Shown here: piece by piece, positions 35,758 through 44,753 of the stretch
Position numbering within the stretch: the first letter of the stretch is position 1
Layout of the letters: every line of letters starts with the position of its first letter
Source of the DNA: Aeromicrobium sp. Leaf245
Lineage (GTDB): Bacteria > Actinomycetota > Actinomycetes > Propionibacteriales > Nocardioidaceae
Assembly (NCBI RefSeq): GCF_942548115.1
Contig: NZ_OW824151.1
Span: 1,984,001-2,048,000 of the forward strand
DNA length: 64,000 nt
Direction of reading: 5' to 3'
Position numbers and translations under genes: made by a program
Notes under the pieces: generated by a model
Seen by the model: only the letters and a program-made list of their open reading frames with translations
Told to the model about the DNA's origin: nothing
Database searches by the model: none

Positions 35758-36423
35758 ATGGCCATCCAGATCACGCCGAGCCTGCTCAACGCCGACTTCG
35801 CGAACCTGGCGGGTGAGGCGGCACGGATCCCGACGGCCGACTGGCTGCACATGGACGTCATGGACAACCACTTCGTGCCCAACCTGACGCTCGGCGCACC
35901 GGTCATCGAGGCGCTCAGCAAGGCCTCCGCCCAGCCGATCGACGCGCACCTGATGATCGCCGACCCCGACCGCTGGGCACCACAGTTCGTGGAGGCCGGA
36001 GCGGGCAGCGTCACCTTCCACGTGGAGGCCGCGCACGCGCCCGTGCGCCTGGCCCGCGAGATCCGCGCGCAGGGTGCCCGCGCGTCCATGGCGCTCAAGC
36101 CGGCCACCCCCATCGAGCCGTACGCCGAGCTGCTCCCCGAGCTCGACATGGTGCTCGTCATGACCGTCGAGCCCGGGTTCGGTGGTCAGAAGTTCCTCGA
36201 CCTGTGCCTGCCGAAGATCCGCCGCACGCGTGAGCTCATCGAGCGCACCGGCGGCGAGATCTGGCTGCAGGTCGACGGCGGGGTCTCCGTCGAGACCATC
36301 GAGCGGTGCGCCGATGCCGGTGCCGACACCTTCGTCGCCGGCTCCGCGGTGTTCGGCGCCGACGACCCCGGCGCCATGGTCGAGACGCTGCGCGGGCTCG
36401 CCGACTCCGCCTGCCGCCACTGA
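35758..36423 (+). CDS. rpe: Ribulose-phosphate 3-epimerase
   Basis: Interconverts ribulose-5-P and xylulose-5-P in the pentose phosphate pathway. The 221-residue TIM barrel has the metal-site residues in [23 protein letters not shown] and the phosphate-binding [14 protein letters not shown] and LQVDGGV blocks. Its product pool supplies the riboflavin genes that follow, because ribulose-5-P is a RibB substrate. A plain ATG start with no strong Shine-Dalgarno fits leaderless translation. Confidence 0.96.
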   Translation: MAIQITPSLLNADFANLAGEAARIPTADWLHMDVMDNHFVPNLTLGAPVIEALSKASAQPIDAHLMIADPDRWAPQFVEAGAGSVTFHVEAAHAPVRLAREIRAQGARASMALKPATPIEPYAELLPELDMVLVMTVEPGFGGQKFLDLCLPKIRRTRELIERTGGEIWLQVDGGVSVETIERCADAGADTFVAGSAVFGADDPGAMVETLRGLADSACRH

Positions 36424-36434
36424 GTCGGACGCCT

Positions 36435-36466
36435 CGGGACGTGGTCCCGGTCTCTCATCGGGAGAC
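36435..36466 (+). terminator. Two small hairpins after rpe
   Basis: CGGGAC-GTG-GTCCCG (36435-36449) is followed directly by GTCTC...GGAGAC (36450-36466). They may end rpe transcription. No T-tract. Confidence 0.35.
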
Positions 36467-36493
36467 GGCGGCCGAGGCTCTCGTGCGCCCGGC

Positions 36494-36499
36494 TACACT
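36494..36499 (+). promoter_or_regulatory. -10 element of the rib operon
   Basis: TACACT would start transcription near 36506, about 15 bases before the FMN riboswitch. The -35 is unclear. Confidence 0.45.
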
Positions 36500-36520
36500 T
36501 TCGCCGTACGAGCAACAGCT

Positions 36521-36649
36521 CGCGTGTTCCGGGGTCGGTGCAATTCCGAGCCGGCGGTCATAGTCCGCGACCCGCCCTCCTTCGGGAGGATGGTTGAACC
36601 GGTGGAACTCCGGTACCGACGGTGAAAGTCCGGATGAGAGGCACACGCG
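36521..36649 (+). ncRNA. FMN riboswitch (RFN element)
   Basis: The conserved blocks are present in order: GGGGTCGGTGCAATTCCGA, CCGGCGGTCATAGTCCGCGA, a variable CCCTCCTTCGGGAGG hairpin, GAACCGGTGGAACTCCGG, TACCGACGGTGAAAGTC and CGGATGAGAG. The closing stem P1 pairs CGCGTGT with ACACGCG perfectly. It controls the ribD operon in response to FMN. A downstream CGGGTCCG/CGGACCCG hairpin is the likely expression platform. Confidence 0.97.
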
Positions 36650-36660
36650 GGGTCTGGCGC

Positions 36661-36678
36661 CGGGTCCGCGCGGACCCG
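36661..36678 (+). promoter_or_regulatory. Expression-platform hairpin of the FMN riboswitch
   Basis: An 18-base perfect palindrome, CGGGTCCGCGCGGACCCG, 12 bases after the aptamer. No T-run follows, so it is either a weak intrinsic terminator, a Rho-linked site or part of a translational switch. The ribosome-binding site GGAGG lies 40 bases further on. Confidence 0.5.
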
Positions 36679-36727
36679 TGCACCCGACCCGACGACCCCG
36701 GATCGGCGAGCCCGACCGGAGGACACG

Positions 36728-37780
36728 ATGGGCACCGAGGCTGGACGCACGGGCACCGAGCAGCAGGCCATGCGCATGGCGATCGACGCCGCGCGCTCCG
36801 TGGCCAGCGCGCTCCCGAACCCCCGGGTCGGTTGCGTGCTGCTGACTCCCGCAGGAGAGCGGCTGGCGGTCGGTCTGCACCGAGGTGCGGGGACGCCGCA
36901 CGCCGAGGTCGACGCCCTCCAGCAGGCCGGTGACGCCGCGCGTGGGGCCACGGCGGTCGTCACGCTCGAGCCGTGCGCGCACACCGGGCGCACCGGGCCG
37001 TGCGCCGAGGCGCTCCTGGAGGCAGGTGTGGCCCGGGTCGTGTTCGCCCAGACCGACCCGAACCCCGAGGCCACAGGTGGCGCCGACCGCCTGAGGGCGG
37101 CCGGCGTCGAGGTCGAGTCCGGGCTGCTCGCCGACGAGGCCGCCGAGCTGAACGTGGAGTGGACCTTCGCCCTCACCCACGGTCGCCCCTTCGTCACCTG
37201 GAAGTACGCCGCGACCATGGACGGCCTGAGCGCCGCTCCCGACGGCTCGAGCAAGTGGATCACCTCGGCCGAGGCCCGACGCGACGTGCAGCTCTTCCGC
37301 GCCGGTGCCGACGCGATCATGGCGGGTACCGGCGCGGTCCTGGCCGACGACCCGCGCCTGACCGTCCGCGACGCCGACGACCTCCCGCTCCCGTACGACC
37401 GCCAGCCCTTGCGCGTCGTGGTGGGGGAGACCCACATCCCCTCGTACTACCGGGTGTTCGACCGGGTCGCGCCGACGTTGCTCGTGCAGAGCCGCGAGCC
37501 CGACGAGGTGCTCGCGAAGATGGTCGAGAACGGCGTCCGGCACGTGTGGCTCGAGGGCGGTCCTCGCCTGGCCGGCGCGTTCTGGAACGCGGGCCTGGTC
37601 GACCGGGTGATCGGCTACATCGCTCCCGCGATGCTCGGCTCGGGCCGGGCCGCGCTGGAGGGCGAGGCCGCCACGCTGGCCGACCTGCGTCCCATCGACC
37701 TGCACGACGTCGCGCGGATCGGCCCCGACATCCGCATCATCGGCACGCCGGGCCGTGCCCCACGTGAGGAGATGCCCTGA
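36728..37780 (+). CDS. ribD: Bifunctional riboflavin deaminase/reductase
   Basis: Second and third steps of riboflavin synthesis. The 350-residue protein has an N-terminal zinc deaminase (H58-A-E60 with C83 and C92 in EPCAHTGRTGPC) and a C-terminal reductase (about 145-345; KYAATMDGLSAAPDGSSKWIT, LEGGPRLAGAF). Both sets of signature residues are present. GGAGG precedes the ATG. The stop shares a base with the ribE ATG. Confidence 0.96.
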   Translation: MGTEAGRTGTEQQAMRMAIDAARSVASALPNPRVGCVLLTPAGERLAVGLHRGAGTPHAEVDALQQAGDAARGATAVVTLEPCAHTGRTGPCAEALLEAGVARVVFAQTDPNPEATGGADRLRAAGVEVESGLLADEAAELNVEWTFALTHGRPFVTWKYAATMDGLSAAPDGSSKWITSAEARRDVQLFRAGADAIMAGTGAVLADDPRLTVRDADDLPLPYDRQPLRVVVGETHIPSYYRVFDRVAPTLLVQSREPDEVLAKMVENGVRHVWLEGGPRLAGAFWNAGLVDRVIGYIAPAMLGSGRAALEGEAATLADLRPIDLHDVARIGPDIRIIGTPGRAPREEMP

Positions 37781-38451
37781 TGTTCACCGGTCTCGTGGAG
37801 GAGAAGGGCGTCGTCACGGCGATCGAGTCGCTCGGCGACTCCGTGCGCCTCTCGGTGCGCGGCCCCGTCGTCACGGCCGACGCGACGCACGGAGCCTCGA
37901 TCTCCGTGAACGGCTGCTGCCTCACGGTCATGGACCAGTCGTCGCAGGAGGGGGACGGCGACGTCTTCAGCGCCGACGTCATGGCCGAGTCGCTCGACCG
38001 CACGTCGCTCGGTGGCCTGGAGGTCGGTGACGAGGTCAACCTCGAGCGCGCCATGCAGGCCGGTGCGCGGATGGGCGGGCACATCGTGCAGGGGCACGTC
38101 GACGGCACCGGGGCGCTGATCGACCGCACGCCGAGCGAGCACTGGGACGTGCTGCGCTTCTCCCTGCCGGCCGAGCTGGCCCGGTACCTGGTCCCCAAGG
38201 GCTCGATCACGGTCCAGGGGGTGTCGCTCACGGTCGTCGAGGTCGTCGACGCCCCCGGCGGGGGTGCCAGGCCGTGGGCGGCGGACGGACCGGACGCCTG
38301 GTTCTCGGTCTCCCTCATCCCCACCACCCTCGCGGACACGACGCTCGGCACCCTCGCCCCCGGCGACCGGGTGAACCTCGAGGTCGACGTCCTCGCCAAG
38401 TACGTGGAGCGGCTGCTGGCCGCCCGCCTCCCGAAGGAGCAGCAGTCATGA
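37780..38451 (+). CDS. ribE: Riboflavin synthase alpha chain
   Basis: Dismutates two lumazines to riboflavin and the pyrimidine substrate. The 223-residue protein shows the duplicated lumazine-binding barrel: [12 protein letters not shown] at the start, [13 protein letters not shown] in the first half and the matching [16 protein letters not shown] in the second, plus [14 protein letters not shown] short insert ([14 protein letters not shown]) in the second barrel is unusual but in-frame. Overlaps ribD and ribBA. Confidence 0.95.
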   Translation: MFTGLVEEKGVVTAIESLGDSVRLSVRGPVVTADATHGASISVNGCCLTVMDQSSQEGDGDVFSADVMAESLDRTSLGGLEVGDEVNLERAMQAGARMGGHIVQGHVDGTGALIDRTPSEHWDVLRFSLPAELARYLVPKGSITVQGVSLTVVEVVDAPGGGARPWAADGPDAWFSVSLIPTTLADTTLGTLAPGDRVNLEVDVLAKYVERLLAARLPKEQQS

Positions 38452-39728
38452 CGACGTATTCGGACGCCGGCGGCGACACGGTCCGCCTCGACAGCATCGA
38501 GCGGGCGATCGCCGACATCCGCGACGGCAAGGCCGTCGTGGTGGTCGACGACCCGGGCCGCGAGAACGAGGGCGACATCATCTTCGCCGCGAGCAAGGCC
38601 ACGCCGGAGCTGATGGGCTTCCTGGTGCGGTACTCCAGCGGCTACGTGTGCGCACCCGCGCCGGGGGCGATCCTCGACCGGCTCGGCATCCCGCTCATGA
38701 CGCCGCACAACCGCGAGATGATGCGCACCGCCTACACGATCTCGATCGACGCCCGCGACGGCATCACCACGGGCATCTCGGCGGCCGACCGGGCGCGCAC
38801 GGTCCGGGTGCTCGCCGACTCGGCGACCGAGCCGTTCGAGCTGGTCATGCCGGGCCACGTGCTGCCGCTGCGTGCGAAGGAGGGCGGCGTCCTGGCGCGC
38901 GCCGGCCACACCGAGGCCGCGGTGGACCTCACCCGGCTCGCGGGCCTGACGCCGGTCGGCGTGATCGGCGAGGTCGTGCACGACGACGGCACCCTCATGC
39001 GGGCGCCCGCCCTGCGCGCGTTCGCCGACGAGCACGACCTGGCCCTCGTCTCGATCGAGGACCTGCAGGTGCACCTGCGTCTGCACGAGTCCCAGGTCGA
39101 GCGGCTCGCCACGACGACGCTCCCCACCGAGTTCGGCACCTTCGCCGCACACGGCTTCCGCGACACGATCGACGGGGCCGAGCACGTGGCCCTCGTGCAC
39201 GGAGACCTCGCCGCGGCGGCCGCCGAGGGTGCGAGCGTGCTGGTCCGTCTGCACTCGGAGTGCCTGACCGGTGACGTGTTCGGCTCGCGGCGCTGCGACT
39301 GCGGGCCCCAGCTCCAGGCGTCCATGGCGGCGGTCAAGGCCGAGGGGGCGGGCGTCGTGGTGTACCTGCGCGGTCACGAGGGCCGAGGGATCGGTCTGCT
39401 GCACAAGCTGCAGGCCTACGCCCTGCAGGACGCCGGCCGTGACACGGTCGACGCCAACCTCGCCCTGGGGTTCGGCGAGGACGAGCGCGACTACGCCGCC
39501 GGCGCGCAGATGCTGCGCGACCTCGGCATCGGCTCGGTCCGGCTGCTCACCAACAACCCGGACAAGGCGACGCAGCTGGAGGCCTACGGCGTGAAGGTGG
39601 CCGAGCGGATCTCCCTGCAGATCCAGCCGACCGCCGAGAACATCCAGTACCTGAGGACCAAGGCCGAGCGGATGGGTCACGACCTGCCCGACCTGGGCCT
39701 CGACGAGACGACGGGAACGACGGCATGA
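38448..39728 (+). CDS. ribBA: Bifunctional 3,4-DHBP synthase / GTP cyclohydrolase II
   Basis: Makes both riboflavin precursors. The 426-residue fusion has an N-terminal RibB domain ([33 protein letters not shown]) and a C-terminal RibA domain with zinc cysteines C272, C283 and C285 in [16 protein letters not shown] and the catalytic [12 protein letters not shown]. Both halves keep their key residues, so full bifunctionality is expected. ATG start inside the ribE stop. Confidence 0.97.
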   Translation: MTTYSDAGGDTVRLDSIERAIADIRDGKAVVVVDDPGRENEGDIIFAASKATPELMGFLVRYSSGYVCAPAPGAILDRLGIPLMTPHNREMMRTAYTISIDARDGITTGISAADRARTVRVLADSATEPFELVMPGHVLPLRAKEGGVLARAGHTEAAVDLTRLAGLTPVGVIGEVVHDDGTLMRAPALRAFADEHDLALVSIEDLQVHLRLHESQVERLATTTLPTEFGTFAAHGFRDTIDGAEHVALVHGDLAAAAAEGASVLVRLHSECLTGDVFGSRRCDCGPQLQASMAAVKAEGAGVVVYLRGHEGRGIGLLHKLQAYALQDAGRDTVDANLALGFGEDERDYAAGAQMLRDLGIGSVRLLTNNPDKATQLEAYGVKVAERISLQIQPTAENIQYLRTKAERMGHDLPDLGLDETTGTTA

Positions 39729-40204
39729 GCGGACACGGAGCACCCACCCTGCAGGTCGACGCCACGGGGGCCCGCGTGGCCGTCGTGGCCTCCAGCTGGC
39801 ACGACCAGGTGATGGACGGCCTGATCGCGGGCGCCCAGCGCGCCCTGTCGGACGCCGGGGTCACCGACGCCACGCTCGTGCGGGCTGCCGGTTCGTTCGA
39901 GCTGCCGCTCGTCGCCCAGGGGTGCGCGGCGGCCGGCTTCGACGCGGTCGTGGCCCTCGGCGTGATCATCCGAGGCGGCACACCTCACTTCGAGTACGTC
40001 TCGGCCGCAGCCACCGACGGCCTCGCGCGGGTGTCCCTCGACACGGGTGTGCCGGTGGGGTTCGGTCTGCTGACGTGCGACACCGAGCAGCAGGCGCTCG
40101 ACCGCGCCGGGCTCGAGGGCAGCGTCGAGGACAAGGGTCGGGAGGCCGCCGAGGCCGCGCTGTCGACCTGGGCGACCCTGCGCACGCTGGCGTCCCTAGA
40201 CTGA
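39725..40204 (+). CDS. ribH: 6,7-Dimethyl-8-ribityllumazine synthase
   Basis: Condenses the two riboflavin precursors into lumazine. The 159-residue protein has the family blocks [11 protein letters not shown], the [12 protein letters not shown] turn, [17 protein letters not shown] with the catalytic histidine, and [20 protein letters not shown]. It forms hollow capsids or pentamers. ATG start overlaps the ribBA stop, and its last codons contain the -10 of hisE. Confidence 0.96.
   Translation: MSGHGAPTLQVDATGARVAVVASSWHDQVMDGLIAGAQRALSDAGVTDATLVRAAGSFELPLVAQGCAAAGFDAVVALGVIIRGGTPHFEYVSAAATDGLARVSLDTGVPVGFGLLTCDTEQQALDRAGLEGSVEDKGREAAEAALSTWATLRTLASLD
40197..40202 (+). promoter_or_regulatory. 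-10 element of hisE
   Basis: TAGACT overlaps the end of ribH and lies nine bases before the hisE ATG, fitting a leaderless or very short-leader transcript separate from the rib operon. Confidence 0.45.
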
Positions 40205-40211
40205 GGTCACC

Positions 40212-40475
40212 ATGAAGACCTTCGACGACCTGTTCGCCGAGCTCGCCGCCAAGGCCAGCGACCGGCCCGAGGGCTCGCGCACCGTCGCCGAGCTCGATGC
40301 CGGCGTGCACGCGATCGGCAAGAAGCTGGTCGAGGAGGCCGCCGAGTCCTGGATGGCCGCCGAGCACGAGGGCCCCGAGCGCACGGCCGAGGAGATCAGC
40401 CAGCTGCTCTACCACGCCCAGGTCATGATGATCGCCGCCGGCATCTCGCTCGACGACGTCTACGCGCATCTGTGA
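40212..40475 (+). CDS. hisE: Phosphoribosyl-ATP pyrophosphatase
   Basis: Second step of histidine synthesis. An 87-residue all-helical MazG-like protein with the metal-binding [15 protein letters not shown] helix and [16 protein letters not shown]. Actinobacteria usually keep hisE as a separate gene next to hisG, as here; the remaining his genes are elsewhere. Confidence 0.95.
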   Translation: MKTFDDLFAELAAKASDRPEGSRTVAELDAGVHAIGKKLVEEAAESWMAAEHEGPERTAEEISQLLYHAQVMMIAAGISLDDVYAHL

Positions 40476-40566
40476 CGACAGCGGATCCAGCACCTCCTCG
40501 GGCCGTGCCGCTGTCGTGCGATCCGGCCACCGTCCCCCGTCGTGGCGGACGCCGGTCGGGCCCGAC
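40475..40566 (+). terminator. Hairpins between hisE and hisG
   Basis: ACGACAGCGG (40475-40484) pairs with CCGCTGTCGT (40508-40517) across a 23-base loop. A 14-base perfect palindrome GGTCGGGCCCGACC follows at 40553-40566, 24 bases before hisG. They could terminate or attenuate transcription into hisG. No histidine-rich leader peptide or T-box features were seen. Confidence 0.35.
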
Positions 40567-40590
40567 CTCCTTCGTCAGAAAGTCACCACC

Positions 40591-41442
40591 ATGCTGAGAG
40601 TGGCCGTTCCCAACAAGGGCGCCCTGTCCGACGCCGCCAGCCAGATCCTCGCGGAGGCGGGCTACCGCCAGCGCCGCAACACCAAGGACCTCGTCCTCGT
40701 CGACGCCGAGAACGACGTCGAGTTCTTCTACCTGCGACCCCGCGACATCGCCGTCTACGTGGGGGAGGGCACGCTCGACGTCGGCATCACCGGCCGTGAC
40801 CTCCTGCTCGACTCCGCGGCCCCGGCGGCCGAGCAGATCGGCCTGGGCTTCGGGGCCTCGACGTTCCGCTTCGCCGCGCCGACCGGCTCCATGTCCGCGA
40901 TCGCCGAGCTCGAGGGCAAGCGGATCGCGACCTCGTACCCCGTCATCGTGCAGGACTACCTGAGCGCGCGCGGGGTCGCGGCGACCGTGGTCCGCCTCGA
41001 CGGTGCGGTCGAGTCCTCCATCCGCCTCGGCGTGGCCGACGCGATCGCCGACGTCGTCGAGACCGGGAGCACGCTGCGCCAGGCCGACCTCGCGGTGTTC
41101 GGCGACCCGATCCTCTCGTCCGAGGCCGTCCTCATCACGCGCGGCGAGGCAGGAACGGGCGAGCCCGACGGGTACGCCGTGTTCAAGCGTCGTCTCGACA
41201 GCGTCCTCGTCGCCCGGACGTACGTGATGATGGACTACGACATCCGCGTGGAGCACGTCGAACGGGCGGTCGAGCTCACGCCGGGCATCGAGTCGCCCAC
41301 CGTGTCCCCGCTCCATCGTGAGGGCTGGGTCGCGGTGCGCTCGATGGTGCCGCGCGACGCCGCCCAGAAGATCATGGACAGCCTCTACGAGCTGGGCGCC
41401 CGCGGCATCCTCGTGACCGACATCCTGGCGTGCCGGGTATGA
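40591..41442 (+). CDS. hisG: ATP phosphoribosyltransferase (long form)
   Basis: First, feedback-controlled step of histidine synthesis. The 283-residue protein starts MLRVAVPNKGALS, has the PRPP loop region DIVETGSTLR-like (DVVETGSTLRQADL) and a C-terminal ACT-like regulatory domain (about 205-283; TVSPLHREGWVAVRSMVPR). This is the long, hexameric, histidine-inhibited form that needs no hisZ. The ATG at 40591 is preferred to the upstream in-frame GTG extension. It overlaps the next gene by four bases. Confidence 0.95.
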   Translation: MLRVAVPNKGALSDAASQILAEAGYRQRRNTKDLVLVDAENDVEFFYLRPRDIAVYVGEGTLDVGITGRDLLLDSAAPAAEQIGLGFGASTFRFAAPTGSMSAIAELEGKRIATSYPVIVQDYLSARGVAATVVRLDGAVESSIRLGVADAIADVVETGSTLRQADLAVFGDPILSSEAVLITRGEAGTGEPDGYAVFKRRLDSVLVARTYVMMDYDIRVEHVERAVELTPGIESPTVSPLHREGWVAVRSMVPRDAAQKIMDSLYELGARGILVTDILACRV

Positions 41443-41852
41443 CCACGCACCGTCCCGGCGGGACCCGCTACGTCGCCTACGGGTCCTGCGTGGCCCTGGT
41501 GGCGATGTCGGTCGCGATCACCTTCGCGCTGCCGCAGGAGATCCGGTCCCAGGTCACGCTCTCCCAGGCGCTCACGCTGTACGGCTCCATCGCGGTCTTC
41601 ATCGTGATCCTGCACGGCATCGGTCGCAGCCGGGTGACGGTGTCCGACGACGAGCTCGAGGTCGTGAACGGGTACCGCACGCACCACGTGCCGTGGAACC
41701 GGGTGAAGGGCTTCGCCTTCGGCGAGGGCGCACCCTGGCCCACCCTCGTGACGGTCGACGACGAGAGGCTGATGCTGTTCGCCCTGCAGGGCACGAGCGG
41801 CCACGGCCGGGTGCGTCAGGTCGTCGACGACCTGGTGCGGCGCGTCCCGTGA
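41439..41852 (+). CDS. PH-domain-like membrane protein downstream of hisG
   Basis: A 137-residue protein with two predicted membrane helices (about residues 13-30 and 42-62). A soluble bacterial PH-like part follows (RVTVSDDELEVVNGYRTHHVPWNRVKGFAFGEG), ending in a basic tail. Genes of this kind follow hisG in many actinobacteria; function is unknown. It overlaps both neighbours by ATGA/GTGA, indicating strict coupling with hisG and the SseB-like gene. Confidence 0.7.
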   Translation: MTTHRPGGTRYVAYGSCVALVAMSVAITFALPQEIRSQVTLSQALTLYGSIAVFIVILHGIGRSRVTVSDDELEVVNGYRTHHVPWNRVKGFAFGEGAPWPTLVTVDDERLMLFALQGTSGHGRVRQVVDDLVRRVP

Positions 41853-42334
41853 CCGGTCGCTCGCTGGCCGAGCCGGCGTTCCCCGACGACGACGGACGAC
41901 TCGATCCTCGCCTCGGCGCTGCCCTGGGCGACACGGTGGCCGTCCTGGCGGTCCTCGGCTCCGTGCGCGTCTTCGTGCCCGTGGTCGCCACGCTCGGCGC
42001 CGCGAGCCAGGCCGCCGGCCCCGAGGCCCTGACCAGCGGGGACAAGGACGCCGACATGGCCGCGGTGCTGATGACCGGCGCCGACGGCCGCCAGGCGCTT
42101 CTGACGTTCAGCAGCCTCGATGCGATGGCACGGTGGAACCCGCAGGCCCGACCGGTTCCCGTGTGGGGCCAGGCGGCCGCCGTGGCGGCGCAGTCCGAGG
42201 GCGCCACGGCGCTGCTGCTCGACCTCGGCTCCCCGCACTTCCAGGTCGTGGAGACCGACGACCTGCGGCACCTGGCGGCGGGGGACCGGTTGGTCTCCAC
42301 CGACGTCGGCCACGCGTGGGTGACCGGAGGCTGA
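41849..42334 (+). CDS. SseB family protein
   Basis: A 161-residue protein of the SseB N-terminal domain type: AVLGSVRVFVPVVATLG, AVLMTGADGRQALLTFSSLDAMARWNPQARPVPV and the ending LVETDDLRHLAAG-like pattern (VVETDDLRHLAAGDRLV). Members are common in actinobacteria next to hisG or infC, with no settled function; the name comes from E. coli SseB (enhanced serine sensitivity). GTG start overlaps the upstream stop. The following 176 bases to the next gene hold no clear ORF or motif. Confidence 0.82.
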   Translation: MTGRSLAEPAFPDDDGRLDPRLGAALGDTVAVLAVLGSVRVFVPVVATLGAASQAAGPEALTSGDKDADMAAVLMTGADGRQALLTFSSLDAMARWNPQARPVPVWGQAAAVAAQSEGATALLLDLGSPHFQVVETDDLRHLAAGDRLVSTDVGHAWVTGG

Positions 42335-42510
42335 CGAAGGTCGCGACGGCCGGTGCGCCGGTGCGGCGGCTGTCGTCCTGGTGGTGCGCTGCCGCGGGCG
42401 ACTGATCCTCCGGTGCGGTGTCGCACGGGTCCTGCCCCGGTGGGTCGAGACCTCTGCGGCAGCGCAGCGGCGGGGCGAGCCGAGGCAGGGCAGCAGCGAG
42501 CAGGACCTCC

Positions 42511-43515
42511 TCACGCGCTCTCGGCCGCCCGAACCCCGGCGAGCGGGACGGTGATGTGCACGGCGGCGTCGTGCCGCTCCACCCGGGCGACGAAGCCCGC
42601 CGCGCCCACGGCACGCAGCAGCATGTCGTTCGATCCCGCGGACACGAACGTGAGGTGCTCGGCGCCCTGCGCCTTGGCGTGCCGTGCGGCGTGCTTGACC
42701 AGCAACGTGCCGAAGCCGCGCCCCTGCCAGGCGTCCTCGACCAGCAGCTGGAAGACCAGTCGGTCCTCGAGCGGCTCGAGCACCCCGTGACCCACCAGGT
42801 CGAGACCGACCTGGACGACGATCGCGAGGCCACGCTCGGGAGTCACCAGCCGCCGTGCCATCCGCGTCGTCATCGGCATGCGCAGAGGGACCTGGTAGCG
42901 GGTGTAGAGGGTGTCGACGCTGCACCGCTCGTGCAGTGCCGCCACGGCCTCGATGTCGGCGAGTCCGGCCAGGCGGACCAGCGGCATCGGGTGGCGGGGC
43001 GAGGGTGCGATGAGGGGCACGTCGACGCCGGCGTCGCTCACGAGCGACAGCAGGGCCTGCGCGCGCGCCCGCTCGACCGCGGTGAAGGGGACAGCCCGGC
43101 TGATCCGCAGGGCGCTGCCGTTGCGGCGCCGCAGGTCCAGCACGTCGTGGCCCGCGTAGTCGGCCACGTCGGGCGGCTCGGTGGCGAGCAGCTCGGCGAG
43201 CACGTCCTCGACGTCACGTCCCTCCTCCAGGACCTGGTGGACGGCGTCCAGGTAGCGCGTCGGCGTGTCCAGCACGGCGTCCTCGTCGGCACGGGTGACC
43301 GCGACGGCGGTGCCCCCGGCCCCGACGAAGAGCTCCGCGAGGCCGACGTCGGTCCAGTCGTCGCCGGCCTCCACGACGAACTCGTCGGTGACCGTGGGAC
43401 GGGTCGAGAAGACCTGCATCCCGACGATGTTCACGTCGGCCTCGCCGCACGCCAGTGCGATCCGGCCCAGCAGACCGGGCCGATCCGGGAACGTGGCCCT
43501 GACCCTCCACCTCAT
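42511..43515 (-). CDS. ACT domain-GNAT acetyltransferase fusion
   Basis: A 334-residue protein on the minus strand. The N-terminus is an ACT-like ligand domain ([20 protein letters not shown]...[10 protein letters not shown], residues about 3-75), followed by a linker region (about 80-180). A GNAT acetyltransferase comes last with the acetyl-CoA motif [19 protein letters not shown] and the fourth-strand [10 protein letters not shown]. By analogy with amino-acid-controlled lysine acetylases (for example KatA/PatA-like enzymes), it may acetylate a protein or metabolite in response to an amino acid; that is inference. ATG at 43515 with AGGAGG upstream is chosen; the open frame beyond it is a shadow of infC. 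Confidence 0.85.
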   Translation of the reverse strand: MRWRVRATFPDRPGLLGRIALACGEADVNIVGMQVFSTRPTVTDEFVVEAGDDWTDVGLAELFVGAGGTAVAVTRADEDAVLDTPTRYLDAVHQVLEEGRDVEDVLAELLATEPPDVADYAGHDVLDLRRRNGSALRISRAVPFTAVERARAQALLSLVSDAGVDVPLIAPSPRHPMPLVRLAGLADIEAVAALHERCSVDTLYTRYQVPLRMPMTTRMARRLVTPERGLAIVVQVGLDLVGHGVLEPLEDRLVFQLLVEDAWQGRGFGTLLVKHAARHAKAQGAEHLTFVSAGSNDMLLRAVGAAGFVARVERHDAAVHITVPLAGVRAAESA

Positions 43516-43629
43516 CTCGACACCTCCTGCGCCCATGCTGGGCGGCCGGTGTTGCCCGTCGACGTCCGCCGTGTTTCGCCCGGATGTCGGCTGTTCCGGA
43601 CCGCGGCCGAGGGGTGCCGGCGCGCCGAT

Positions 43630-43659
43630 TTTCACGAGGGCGCGAGGGTTTGCTATCCT
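43630..43659 (+). promoter_or_regulatory. Promoter of the infC operon
   Basis: TATCCT (43654-43659) with TTTCAC (43630-43635) 18 bases upstream. Transcription from about 43666 would give a leader of roughly 175 bases. Confidence 0.5.
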
Positions 43660-43665
43660 GGGGGA

Positions 43666-43840
43666 GAAGTGGAGGCCCACCTCCCACCTGCTCGATCCGC
43701 GGATCGGGGGGTACCTCGGCCGGTACGCCCGGCCGAGCGACGCTGTTCGGTTCGCACCGACGGCGTGCATCGGTGGCCTCCGTCCTGTCGGACGGGGGCC
43801 ATTGTCGTGGGCCTCCTGGACACAGACCACAGGAGGATCC
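43666..43840 (+). promoter_or_regulatory. Structured leader of infC-rpmI-rplT, probable L20 control region
   Basis: The leader holds several stable hairpins: CGATCC-GC-GGATCG, CTCGGCCGG-TACGC-CCGGCCGAG, TCGGT-TCGC-ACCGA and CCGTCC-TGTC-GGACGG. They end before AGGAGG at 43831-43836. In other bacteria ribosomal protein L20 binds such a leader and represses the operon. The L20 target cannot be pinpointed here. The bases 43516-43629 before the promoter hold no gene. Confidence 0.5.
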
Positions 43841-44530
43841 ATCAGCACAGAGCTGCGCGTCAACGACCGCATCCGCGTACCCGAGGTCCGGCTCGTCGGA
43901 CCCGGCGGTGAGCAGGTCGGCATCGTTCGCATCGAGGACGCCCTGCGCCTCGCTGCCGAGTCCGACCTCGACCTCGTCGAGGTCGCCCCGACGGCCCGCC
44001 CCCCGGTGTGCCGCCTCATGGACTACGGCAAGTTCAAGTACGAGGCCGCCCAGAAGGCACGCGAGTCACGACGCAACCAGACGAACACCATCATCAAGGA
44101 GATGAAGCTTCGTCCGAAGATCGACCAGCACGACTACGACACCAAGAAGGGTCACGTCGTGCGGTTCCTGAGGGCGGGCGACAAGGTCAAGATCACGATC
44201 ATGTTCCGCGGCCGCGAGCAGCACCGACCCGAGCTCGGGTACCGCCTGCTGCAGAAGCTGGGCGAGGACGTGGCTGACCTCGGCGTCGTCGAGGCGCACC
44301 CGCGCCAGGACGGCCGCAACATGACGATGGTGCTCGCGCCGCTGAAGAAGAAGTCCGAGGCCCAGGCCGAGGTCAAGGCCGAGAAGGCCAAGACCACCGC
44401 TGAGAAGACCGCGGAGCGTGAAGCCGAGGCGGCCGCCGACAAGGCGCACCGCGAGGCCCAGAAGAAGACTGCGACGCCGAAGAAGCCCCGGCGTCGAAGC
44501 GAGAACCTCGACCCAGACATGGAGGCATGA
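43841..44530 (+). CDS. infC: Translation initiation factor IF-3
   Basis: A 229-residue factor that checks start-codon/initiator-tRNA pairing. It has the N-terminal domain ([24 protein letters not shown]), the linker [17 protein letters not shown], the C-terminal domain ([37 protein letters not shown]) and a charged Lys/Ala/Glu tail of about 50 residues typical of actinobacteria. No ATG or GTG precedes the conserved [10 protein letters not shown] start; the best placed codon is ATC at 43841, four bases after AGGAGG. Non-canonical AUU/AUC/AUA starts are a known way for IF-3 to limit its own synthesis. TTG at 43802 is a poorer alternative. Confidence 0.92.
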   Translation: MSTELRVNDRIRVPEVRLVGPGGEQVGIVRIEDALRLAAESDLDLVEVAPTARPPVCRLMDYGKFKYEAAQKARESRRNQTNTIIKEMKLRPKIDQHDYDTKKGHVVRFLRAGDKVKITIMFRGREQHRPELGYRLLQKLGEDVADLGVVEAHPRQDGRNMTMVLAPLKKKSEAQAEVKAEKAKTTAEKTAEREAEAAADKAHREAQKKTATPKKPRRRSENLDPDMEA

Positions 44531-44531
44531 G

Positions 44532-44726
44532 ATGCCGAAGTTCAAGCCCCACTCGGGCATGAAGAAGCGCGTCAAGATCACCGGCAAGGGCAAGCTCCGT
44601 CGCGAGCAGACCGGCCGCCGGCACCTCTTGGAGCACAAGCCCAGCACCCGCACGCGCCGTCTCGACGGCACGGTCGACGTGTCCAAGGCCGACACCAAGA
44701 TGGTCAAGAAGCTGCTCGGTCGCTGA
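44532..44726 (+). CDS. rpmI: Ribosomal protein L35
   Basis: A 64-residue basic protein of the large subunit with the family start [21 protein letters not shown] and a typical end. One base separates it from the infC stop, so translation is probably coupled to infC. rplT follows after 27 bases with GGAGAA upstream. Confidence 0.97.
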   Translation: MPKFKPHSGMKKRVKITGKGKLRREQTGRRHLLEHKPSTRTRRLDGTVDVSKADTKMVKKLLGR

Positions 44727-44753
44727 CCGCACCCCACCCGAAGGAGAACCCCT

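Noticed and set aside
40476..40590. Histidine leader peptide or T-box before hisG
   Set aside because: No run of histidine codons and no T-box sequence; only two hairpins are present.
43802..43840. TTG at 43802 as infC start
   Set aside because: It adds 13 non-conserved residues, has no Shine-Dalgarno, and the AGGAGG at 43831 would then lie inside the gene.
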